A DNA stretch of 10,397 nucleotides from an uncultured Myxococcales bacterium (GTDB taxonomy: Bacteria > Myxococcota_A > Polyangia > Polyangiales > Polyangiaceae): assembly GCA_937949945.1 (NCBI GenBank), contig CALFEQ010000192.1, positions 1-10,397 of the forward strand, written 5' to 3'. Shown here piece after piece: positions 1-5,707 of the stretch. Below the pieces are notes generated by a model. That model saw only the letters and a list, made by a program, of their open reading frames with translations. It did not search any database and had not been told where the DNA came from. The translations under genes were made by a program, and so were the position numbers. Within the stretch, counting starts at the first letter, position 1, and each line of letters begins with the position of its first letter.

Positions 1-883
1 CGGAACGGAGCGCCTCTTCCACGAGCGGGAGCGCCTCCTCGATCTGTGCGCGGTTCCAGCGCGAGCGATCCTGATCCTCGAGCAGGACGACGTCGCCCGC
101 CGCGTCGAGGCGCGCTTCGCGTCGGGCATCGTGCAGGAGCATGAGGGCGAGGAGCCCCGTCGCTTCGGCCGGCGGCGCCGGCATCATGAGCTCGCGCAAC
201 ATCCGGCCGAGGTGGATCGCATCCGCGCAGAGATCCGTGCGCACCAGCGAGGCGCCCCGCGTCGCGGCGTAGCCCTCGCTGAAGACGAGGTAGATGACCG
301 CGAGCACCGCCTCGAGGCGTTCCGCGATCTCCGTCGCCGCCGGGACGACGTAGGGGATCTTCGCGTCCGCGATCTTGCGTTTCGCGCGCACGAGACGCTG
401 CGCCATCGTCGGTACCGGCACGAGGAACGCCCGGGCGATCTCCTCGGTCTCGAGGCCGCAGAGCGTCCGGAGCGTCAGCGCGACGCGCGCTTCGAGGGCG
501 AGCGCCGGATGGCAGCACGTGAAGATCAGGCGAAGGCGATCGTCCGGGATGGTGTCCGGATCGACGGGCTCTGCGACGCTGGTGTCCGCGACGAGGGCGA
601 GCGCTTCGATCTTCTGGTCGAAGTTGCGCTGCCGCCGGAGCCGGTCGATCGCCTGGTTCCGGGCGGTCTGGATCAGCCAGGCCCGTGCGTGCTCGGGGAC
701 GCCCGACGCGCCCCACTGCTCCACCGCGGCCTCGAAGGCCTGCGCCGCCGCCTCCTCGGCGACGTCGAAGTCGCCGACCAGCCGAATGAGGGTCGCGACG
801 ATGCGCCCCCACTCCTTGCGATAGAGTGCCTCGATGGCGCGGTGGTGGTCCTTCGCGGCTGAGCTCGGGGCATCGTCGACCAT
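1..883 (-). CDS. ECF42-family RNA polymerase sigma factor (C-terminus cut by window edge)
   Basis: This is an extracytoplasmic-function sigma factor that should direct RNA polymerase to a small regulon. The ATG at 883 opens 294 codons without a stop before the left edge. Sigma region 2 lies at about residues 15-85, with RAWLIQTARNQAIDRLRR at 67-84. The signature DDRLRLIFTCCHPAL follows at 114-128 and region 4 at about 130-175 (GLETEEIARAF, then AQRLVRAKRKI). After that comes a long helical extension with VFSEGY at 200-205. This long C-terminal extension, known to be TPR-like in the family, is the mark of ECF42; members are usually about 400 residues, so roughly a quarter is missing here. It diverges from two YCII/DGPF genes, the family's usual partners. 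No anti-sigma gene is visible. No TGTCGA-type promoter faces this gene, so autoregulation is not supported. No clear Shine-Dalgarno precedes the ATG, and the start is moderately sure. Confidence 0.93.
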   Translation of the reverse strand, partial: MVDDAPSSAAKDHHRAIEALYRKEWGRIVATLIRLVGDFDVAEEAAAQAFEAAVEQWGASGVPEHARAWLIQTARNQAIDRLRRQRNFDQKIEALALVADTSVAEPVDPDTIPDDRLRLIFTCCHPALALEARVALTLRTLCGLETEEIARAFLVPVPTMAQRLVRAKRKIADAKIPYVVPAATEIAERLEAVLAVIYLVFSEGYAATRGASLVRTDLCADAIHLGRMLRELMMPAPPAEATGLLALMLLHDARREARLDAAGDVVLLEDQDRSRWNRAQIEEALPLVEEALRS

Positions 884-919
884 GGCCGGGCCGACGATTT
901 GACCTTTTTTCGGGGCCGC

Positions 920-948
920 TGTCGATCGGGCGGGGCGCCGTTCGATTC
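920..948 (+). promoter_or_regulatory. Putative ECF42-dependent promoter of the first YCII gene
   Basis: A -35-like TGTCGA (920-925) is separated by 17 nt from a -10-like CGATTC (943-948). From memory, ECF42 sigma factors recognise TGTCGA at -35 and a CGA(T)C-like -10, so both boxes fit the adjacent sigma factor. The start codon at 966 lies 17 nt beyond the -10, which leaves a leader of roughly 10 nt. A strong Shine-Dalgarno GGAGGT (955-960) sits 5 nt before the ATG. The same boxes with the same spacing recur at 1451-1479. Confidence 0.75.
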
Positions 949-965
949 ATGGGCGGAGGTGAACG

Positions 966-1349
966 ATGAAGTACATGCTCCTCACGTACGTGGACGAGAA
1001 GGCCTGGTCCAACCTCACGGAAGAAGAGAAGAAGCGGGAGATGGCCCTCTGCGAGCCCCGGGTCCTCTCCCTGATGGCGAGCGGCAAGCTCCTGAGCGGC
1101 GCGCCCCTGCAGCCGTCGTCGACGGCGACGACCTTGCGCCTGAAGGACGGCAAGCGGCTCATGACGGACGGCCCCTTCGCGGAGACGCGCGAGCAGCTCG
1201 GCGGCTACTCGATCCTCGAGGCGGAGAACCTCGACGAGGCTCTCTCGATCGCGTCGAGCTTCCTCTTTTCCGAGAGCAAGGTTCCGACCACGATCGAAGT
1301 CCGTCCGCTCGTGGAGCTTCCGGATCCGCCCAAGCCCAAGGCGCAGTAG
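966..1349 (+). CDS. YCII-related (DGPF domain) protein, copy 1
   Basis: This is a 127-residue single-domain protein of the YCII/DGPF family, a small ferredoxin-like fold resembling YciI. It begins MKYMLLTYVDEKAW and carries the family motif DGPFAETREQLGGY at 68-81, then the ILEAENLDEAL helix at 83-93 and the terminal strand IEVRPLVEL at 110-118. There is no signal peptide or membrane segment, so it should be cytoplasmic. The biochemical role of the family is not established; genes of this type are repeatedly found beside ECF42 sigma factors and are their usual targets. The ATG at 966 is fixed by the GGAGGT 5 nt upstream and by exact agreement with the second copy. The C-terminal tail PPKPKAQ is Pro/Lys-rich. 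Transcription is probably from the promoter at 920-948. Confidence 0.92.
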   Translation: MKYMLLTYVDEKAWSNLTEEEKKREMALCEPRVLSLMASGKLLSGAPLQPSSTATTLRLKDGKRLMTDGPFAETREQLGGYSILEAENLDEALSIASSFLFSESKVPTTIEVRPLVELPDPPKPKAQ

Positions 1350-1372
1350 CGTCCGCGCGACGGTCGGGGTGT

Positions 1373-1393
1373 CGCTCGACCGTGCGTCGAGCG
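1373..1393. terminator. Short hairpin between the two YCII genes
   Basis: CGCTCGAC (1373-1380) and GTCGAGCG (1386-1393) form a perfect 8-bp stem with a 5-nt loop, 23 nt after the stop of the first YCII gene. No U-tract follows, so it could be a weak terminator, a 3' stabilising hairpin, or chance in GC-rich DNA. Confidence 0.3.
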
Positions 1394-1450
1394 CGCTCCG
1401 CGTCCCGGTCGCCGACCCGACGAAGGCGCGTCGGTTTTCTTCGAGGCCGC

Positions 1451-1479
1451 TGTCGATCGGGGGGACGTTCGTTCGATTC
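1451..1479 (+). promoter_or_regulatory. Putative ECF42-dependent promoter of the second YCII gene
   Basis: TGTCGA (1451-1456) and CGATTC (1474-1479) are again 17 nt apart, as at 920-948. The spacer has changed in the middle while both boxes are unchanged, which suggests that the boxes are under selection. GGAGGT at 1486-1491 lies 4 nt before the ATG at 1496. The second gene can thus be transcribed independently of the first. Confidence 0.75.
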
Positions 1480-1495
1480 AGGGGCGGAGGTGACG

Positions 1496-1879
1496 ATGAA
1501 GTACATGCTCCTCACGTATCTCGACGAAAAGGCTTGGTCGAACCTCACGGAGGAAGAGCAACGGCGGGAGATGGGCATCTGCGCGCCTCACGTGCGCTCG
1601 CTGATGGCCAGGGGCAAAATCGTGAGCGGCGCGCCGCTCGAATCGACGTCGTCGGCGAGGACGTTGCGCATGGAAGCGGGCAAGCGCCTCGTGACCGACG
1701 GGCCCTTCGCCGAGACGCGCGAGCAGCTCGGGGGCTACACGATCCTCGAGGCGGAAAGCCTCGACGAGGCGGTCGAGCTCGCGTCCGGGTTCTTGTCCCC
1801 CGAGAGCAAATTGCCGGTCTCGATCGAGGTGCGCCCGATCGTGGAGCTTCCCGAAGCACCGAAGCCCGAGGCGCGCTAG
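1496..1879 (+). CDS. YCII-related (DGPF domain) protein, copy 2
   Basis: This is a 127-residue paralogue of the protein at 966-1349, aligning without gaps with 36 differences by hand count (about 72% identity). DGPFAETREQLGGY at 68-81 is identical between copies, as is DEKAWSNLTEEE at 10-21. Differences cluster in residues 22-60 and in the C-terminal third. The protein is predicted to be cytoplasmic, with the same YciI-like fold and the same unknown activity. Its own GGAGGT ribosome site and promoter box mean that it need not be cotranscribed with copy 1. Differences in the 22-60 region, where copy 2 gains basic residues (R34, R39), could reflect a changed ligand or partner, perhaps as a hetero-oligomer with copy 1; that is inference. 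It ends 25 nt from the convergent stop of the LigD-Pol gene. Confidence 0.92.
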   Translation: MKYMLLTYLDEKAWSNLTEEEQRREMGICAPHVRSLMARGKIVSGAPLESTSSARTLRMEAGKRLVTDGPFAETREQLGGYTILEAESLDEAVELASGFLSPESKLPVSIEVRPIVELPEAPKPEAR

Positions 1880-1887
1880 GCGTCGGG

Positions 1888-1906
1888 GAGGTCCGTGAGC
1901 GGCCTC
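1888..1906. terminator. Possible bidirectional hairpin between convergent genes
   Basis: The two convergent stops are only 25 nt apart. GAGGTC (1888-1893) can pair with GGCCTC (1901-1906), a 6-bp stem with one G-T pair and a 7-nt loop. No U-tract is present on either strand and the right arm overlaps the LigD-Pol stop codon, so support is weak. Confidence 0.25.
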
Positions 1907-3185
1907 AACCGCCCCCGCCCCTCCACTCCGCCGCCGGATCGTAATCCGGATCCGGCGGCTCCTCGGGGGGGCGCTTGTCCTCGGGGACGTTCTTCAGGTT
2001 CACGCGGATGCGCGTCCACGCGGAGAAGCGACCGCGCATCGTGTCGACGAGGACGTCTTCCGGCGCGAGGAACGGAACGACCTCGGGGTGGCGTGCCTTC
2101 CAGCGCTCGAGCCCCGCGAGCGCGTCGTCCTTCGACTTCGCCTTCGCGATGACGTGGACGGGAAGCTTCGGCCGGGCGGGCCTCGCGCCTTTCGCGCGCG
2201 ACGGCGCGACGCGCGGAGCTTCGCCCGGTGCCTTCGAGAAATGCGGAGGCCACGGGGCGTCGCCCAGGCCTTCGCGCGCCTGGCGCTCGGCGAGCTCGAG
2301 GAGCGGCTCGATCGATCCGTGGACCTCGTCGATCCGTGCGTGCGCATCGCCGCGCTCGGCGTAGATCGCGGGCACCGTCCGGATCGTGAAGTCGGCGGGG
2401 TCGGCCGTCTCGAGATCCTCCCACGAGAGCGGCATCGACACGCGCGCGTCCGGGGTCGGGCGCACGGAGTAGGCGGTCGCCGTCGTGCGGTCGCGCGCGT
2501 TCTGGTTGTAGTCGATGAAGACGCCGTGGCGTTCTTCCTTCCACCACTTGCTCGTCGCGATCTTCGGCGCGCGCCGCTCGACCTCGCGCGCGAAGGCGAG
2601 GGCCGCGCGGCGGACCTGCTCGAAGGGCCAACGCGGCTGGATGCGCACCCAGACGTGCACGCCACGCGAGCCGCTCGTCTTCGGCCAGCCGATGAGCCCC
2701 ATCTCGCCCAAGACCTCGCGCGCGACCTTCGCGACGTCGATCACCTGCTGCCACGGGACGCCGGGCACGGGATCGAGGTCGATGCGAAGCTCGTCCGGAT
2801 GATCCATGTCCTCGGCCCGCACGGGGTGGGCGTGGAGGTCGATGCAGCCGAGGTTGATGACCCACGCGAGCTGCGCGACGTTCCTCACGACGATCTCGTC
2901 GGCGCTCCGTCCGGAGGGGAAGGTGAACGTCGCGACCTCGATGAAGTCCGGGCGCTTCTGCGGCGCTCGCTTCTGGTAGAAGGGCTCCGCCTCGATCCCG
3001 TCGGGGAAGCGCTTGAGGAGCATCGGTCGGCCGTAGACCCCTCGGATCGCGCCCTCGGCGACGGACAGGTAGTACCGGACGAGGTCGAGCTTCGTGACGC
3101 CGAGCTTCGGGAAGAAGATCTTCGTCGGGTTCGTGATCGTCACCTCGTGCCCGGCGAGCTCGAGCACCTCCGCCTTCTGCGGCAT
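1905..3185 (-). CDS. Standalone LigD-type polymerase/primase domain protein (NHEJ AEP family)
   Basis: This is a 426-residue protein of the archaeo-eukaryotic primase superfamily, equivalent to the polymerase domain of the end-joining ligase LigD. That domain adds nucleotides at broken DNA ends. The first 300 residues are the Pol domain. They start with the typical ITNPTKIFFPKLGVTKLDLVRYY (two overlapping blocks at 17-39) and WVINLGCIDLHAHP at 108-121. Motif I is DLD at 136-138, motif II SGSRGVHVW at 171-179, and motif III has Asp225 in FIDYNQN. The metal-binding and nucleotide-binding residues are all present. A basic Pro/Ala/Lys linker (about 316-340) leads to a C-terminal module (341-424) with MRGRFSAWTRIRVNL at 383-397. 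From memory, similar tails occur on standalone actinobacterial relatives. No ligase, nuclease or Ku gene is in view. The gene lies 51 nt after the GH15 gene and has no clear ribosome site. I leave the symbol blank because it is not full-length LigD. Confidence 0.92.
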   Translation of the reverse strand: MPQKAEVLELAGHEVTITNPTKIFFPKLGVTKLDLVRYYLSVAEGAIRGVYGRPMLLKRFPDGIEAEPFYQKRAPQKRPDFIEVATFTFPSGRSADEIVVRNVAQLAWVINLGCIDLHAHPVRAEDMDHPDELRIDLDPVPGVPWQQVIDVAKVAREVLGEMGLIGWPKTSGSRGVHVWVRIQPRWPFEQVRRAALAFAREVERRAPKIATSKWWKEERHGVFIDYNQNARDRTTATAYSVRPTPDARVSMPLSWEDLETADPADFTIRTVPAIYAERGDAHARIDEVHGSIEPLLELAERQAREGLGDAPWPPHFSKAPGEAPRVAPSRAKGARPARPKLPVHVIAKAKSKDDALAGLERWKARHPEVVPFLAPEDVLVDTMRGRFSAWTRIRVNLKNVPEDKRPPEEPPDPDYDPAAEWRGGGG

Positions 3186-3196
3186 GCGGCGAAGAT

Positions 3197-3208
3197 AGCG
3201 AATTCGCT
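3197..3208. promoter_or_regulatory. 12-bp perfect palindrome upstream of LigD-Pol
   Basis: AGCGAATTCGCT is a perfect 12-bp palindrome lying 11 nt upstream of the LigD-Pol start, inside the 51-nt gap after the GH15 gene. It is AT-richer than its surroundings. It could be an operator or a small hairpin in the mRNA; no regulator is identified and chance is possible. Confidence 0.3.
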
Positions 3209-3236
3209 CGCGTGAGAGCGACGGGCGGTCGAGGCG

Positions 3237-5030
3237 CTAGCATTCGCGTGGGGGCAGGGTAGGACCGCTCACCCGCGACAGGTGCATCGCGGCGTTGACG
3301 AGGGCGACGTGAGAGAGCGCCTGCGGGAAGTTGCCGAGCAGACGCTTCGTGCGCGGATCGTACTCCTCGGCGAGGAGCCCGACGTCGTTGGCGACGCCGA
3401 GGAGCCGCTCGAAGTGGGCGCGCGCCTCCTCGTGCCGGCCGAGCAGGACGAGCGCCTCGACGTACCAGAACGAGCACGCGAGGAAGGCGCCTTCCGATTC
3501 GGGCAGCCCGTCGACGTTCGGGTGGGTGATGTAGCGGTGCACGAATCCGTCCCAGAGGAGCCGCCGCTCGATGTTGGCGACGGTCCGGACGACGCGCGGA
3601 TCGTGGGGCGGCAAGAATCCGACGATGGGCAACAGGAGCAGGCTCGCATCCGGTTCCCTCGACCCGTAGTACTGGGTGAAGCCGCCGCTCTCGGGATCGA
3701 TGCCCCGCTCGCAGACCTCGGCGTGGATCTCGTCGCGCACGCGTCGCCAGCGATCGAGCGGGCCGTCCAGCCCCCACAGCTCGATCGAGCGTACGCCGCG
3801 ATCGAACGCGACCCAGCACATCACCTTGGAGTGGACGAAGTGGCGCCGCGGCCCGCGCACCTCCCAGATGCCGTGGTCGGGCTCGCGCCACGCCTTCTCG
3901 AGATAGAGGAGGAGCGCGCGCTCGAGCGCCCAGCCCTCCTCGGTGTGATCGAGCCCCGTGATGTGCGAGAGGAACAGCGTGTCGGCGATCTCGCCGAAGA
4001 CGTCGAGCTGCAGCTGGTCGGTGGCCGCGTTGCCGATGCGCACCGGCAGGCTGCCCTCGTAGCCGCTCAACCAAGGGAGCTCGACCTCCGTGAGGCGGCG
4101 CTCGCCGGCGATCCCGTAGACGACCTGGAGCTGATCGGGCGCGCCCGCGGCCGCGCGGAGCAGCCAGTCGCGGAAGGCGCGCGCCTCCTCCTGGTATCCG
4201 GCCGTGATCAGCGCGTAGAGCGTGAAGACCGCGTCACGCACCCAGCAGAAGCGGTAGTCCCAGTTGCGGACTCCGCCGATCTTCTCCGGCAAGGACGTCG
4301 TCGGCGCCGCGACGATGCCGCCCGTGGGCACGAACGTGAGCGCCTTCAGCGTCAGGATCGAGCGACGGATCGCGTCCGCGTACGGGAGGTCCATGCGGCA
4401 CCGCTCGCCCCAGAGCTGCCAAGACGCGTCGCATCGCTCGAGCGCCTGATCGGCGTCGATCGGCAGGGGCCTCTCGGCCACGTACGAAGGCGCCCAACGC
4501 AGCACGAACGGGACGCGATCGCCCGGGCGCACGACGAAGTCCGAGGTCGTCCGCAGCTGTTCTCCGTGCAACGGCGCCGGCGTCCAGAGCCGAAGGAGGT
4601 CCGGGCCGGCGATCGCCTCGAGGCCGCCGACCTGGCGCGTCACCCACGGGATCGTCTTGCCGAAGTTGAACCGCAGCGCGAGCTCCGAGCGCACCGGCAC
4701 GGCTCCCGACTTGCCCGAGACGATACGGACGAGCCCCGGACCGTCCGAGCCGATCGGCATGAAATCCGTGAGCACGATCGCGCCCTCGTCGCACACGAGC
4801 TCGGTCTCGAGCGAGAGCGTGACGCCGCGGTAGCGTCGCCGTACCTGTCGGACCTGCGACCTCGGAGCGATTCGCCAGAACCCGTTCTCGGGCGTGCCGA
4901 TCAGGGCGGCGAAGCAGGCGTCCGAGTCGAAGCGCGGGAGGCAGAGCCAGTCGATGGATCCGTTCTCGCCGACGAGCGCGGCGCCACGGCAGTCGCCGAG
5001 GAGAGCGTAGCCTTCAATCCGGCAGGCCAT
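3237..5030 (-). CDS. Glycoside hydrolase family 15 protein (glucoamylase/trehalase type)
   Basis: This is a 597-residue cytoplasmic GH15 enzyme, an inverting alpha-glucosidase with an (alpha/alpha)6 barrel. Bacterial members of this shape include trehalases and glucoamylase-like proteins. The N-terminal beta domain starts with the typical IEGYALLGD and GSIDWLCLPRFDS (5-36). The catalytic barrel begins near residue 215, with GGVRNWDYRFCWVRDA at 252-267. Glu390 in GIWEVRG is the expected general acid, and Glu555/Glu556 in LLAEEYDP contains the expected general base. There is no signal peptide. The ATG at 5030 is chosen because it begins just ahead of the conserved N-terminus; no good Shine-Dalgarno precedes it. 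Substrate cannot be settled from sequence: trehalose, maltodextrin or isomalto-oligosaccharides are possible. It follows the DUF1697 gene by 53 nt and precedes LigD-Pol by 51 nt on the same strand. Confidence 0.95.
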   Translation of the reverse strand: MACRIEGYALLGDCRGAALVGENGSIDWLCLPRFDSDACFAALIGTPENGFWRIAPRSQVRQVRRRYRGVTLSLETELVCDEGAIVLTDFMPIGSDGPGLVRIVSGKSGAVPVRSELALRFNFGKTIPWVTRQVGGLEAIAGPDLLRLWTPAPLHGEQLRTTSDFVVRPGDRVPFVLRWAPSYVAERPLPIDADQALERCDASWQLWGERCRMDLPYADAIRRSILTLKALTFVPTGGIVAAPTTSLPEKIGGVRNWDYRFCWVRDAVFTLYALITAGYQEEARAFRDWLLRAAAGAPDQLQVVYGIAGERRLTEVELPWLSGYEGSLPVRIGNAATDQLQLDVFGEIADTLFLSHITGLDHTEEGWALERALLLYLEKAWREPDHGIWEVRGPRRHFVHSKVMCWVAFDRGVRSIELWGLDGPLDRWRRVRDEIHAEVCERGIDPESGGFTQYYGSREPDASLLLLPIVGFLPPHDPRVVRTVANIERRLLWDGFVHRYITHPNVDGLPESEGAFLACSFWYVEALVLLGRHEEARAHFERLLGVANDVGLLAEEYDPRTKRLLGNFPQALSHVALVNAAMHLSRVSGPTLPPREC

Positions 5031-5083
5031 CGGGGTGAGCGTCTCGCGGATGCACGCGGGAAGACATGCATGAGCGAGGCCGC

Positions 5084-5704
5084 TCAAGCTCGCGCTGACG
5101 ATCCGGCAGCGCGGCGCTTCGGTGCGCCCGCGCTCTTCGCCGGCTTCGCGGGCTCCAGGGCTCCGGCGGACATCATCTCGAAGAGCTTGGACGTCGTATT
5201 CCAGTTCCGGATCGTCAGGTGCGCGTAGACGGGCATCGAGACGATTCTCGAGAGCCGGCTCTGCGTGGCCTTGGCGACGAGCCTGGACACGTAGACGACG
5301 CCCGGCCCGACATGGGCGCGATCGACGCCTTCCTTCGTCGGCAGGACGTCCATCACCTCCGCGGCCGTCAGCGGCTCCCTCACGAAGATCACGTCGTAGC
5401 GGTGCTTCGCCGGCTCCGAACCGAACCCCTTCGGCGCGCGCGTGACGATCTCGCGCATCTGCGCGAACGACCGCAGCACCACGCGCGCCTCGTAGTCGAA
5501 CGCCTTGCCGAGCGCGGCCTCGATGCGGCGGACCAGCTTCGACGCGTCGCCGTCCGGCGCCGAGAAGATCACGTTGCCGCTCTGGATGTACGTGACGACG
5601 TCGCCGAACCCTCGCGCCTCGAAGCACGCCTTGAGGTCGGCCATGCGGATCAGGTTCTTGCCGCCGACGTTGATGCCGCGGAGGAGGGCGACGTACCTGC
5701 CCAT
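5084..5704 (-). CDS. DUF1697 family protein
   Basis: This is a 206-residue member of the DUF1697 family, whose biochemical function is not established. The hallmark N-terminus YVALLRGINVGGKN (4-17) is followed by MADLKACFEARGF (21-33) and TYIQSGNVIFSA (38-49). The C-terminal hallmark TIRNWNTTSKLFEMM lies at 164-178. After about residue 180 the tail is a low-complexity Ala/Pro/Lys/Arg segment, probably disordered and basic. There is no signal peptide, so it should be cytoplasmic. The ATG at 5704 is 3 nt after the stop of the SUMF1-fold gene (TGA-AGC-ATG), which strongly suggests cotranscription and translational coupling. A 6-bp hairpin (5071-5086) overlaps its own stop codon, but without a U-tract. 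Confidence 0.93.
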   Translation of the reverse strand: MGRYVALLRGINVGGKNLIRMADLKACFEARGFGDVVTYIQSGNVIFSAPDGDASKLVRRIEAALGKAFDYEARVVLRSFAQMREIVTRAPKGFGSEPAKHRYDVIFVREPLTAAEVMDVLPTKEGVDRAHVGPGVVYVSRLVAKATQSRLSRIVSMPVYAHLTIRNWNTTSKLFEMMSAGALEPAKPAKSAGAPKRRAAGSSARA

Positions 5705-5707
5705 GCT

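Larger units (their letters stand above)
905..1349 (+). repeat. Tandem duplication, unit 1 (promoter plus YCII gene)
   Basis: This is the first copy of a duplicated unit of about 445 nt. Similarity to unit 2 (1436-1879) begins in a T-rich run at 905-910. It continues through the promoter block, the Shine-Dalgarno and the whole gene, with a single one-base length difference in the leader. The repeat period is about 530 nt. Confidence 0.85.
1436..1879 (+). repeat. Tandem duplication, unit 2 (promoter plus YCII gene)
   Basis: This is the second copy of the unit at 905-1349. The promoter boxes, their 17-nt spacer length, the Shine-Dalgarno and the open reading frame are all kept. The spacer sequence and many third codon positions have diverged, so the duplication is not recent. 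Confidence 0.85.

Noticed and set aside
131..862. Plus-strand open frame across the sigma factor
   Set aside because: It is antisense to a clear ECF42 sigma factor and shows no domain of its own.
904..910. T-run as an intrinsic terminator
   Set aside because: No plus-strand gene ends there and no stem precedes it. It is instead the edge of the duplicated promoter unit.
899..1879. A single long protein spanning both YCII genes
   Set aside because: Only its C-terminal part equals copy 2. Copy 1 is in another frame with its own stop at 1349, and each copy has its own ribosome site.
5071..5086. Hairpin TGAGCG-AGGC-CGCTCA as a terminator of the DUF1697 gene
   Set aside because: It overlaps the stop codon, has only six pairs and no U-tract, and lies in what may be a continuous transcript.
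3282..5228. A 648-codon open frame on the plus strand across the GH15 gene
   Set aside because: It is antisense to a clear GH15 enzyme, has no recognisable domain and a skewed Arg/Asp/Glu composition.
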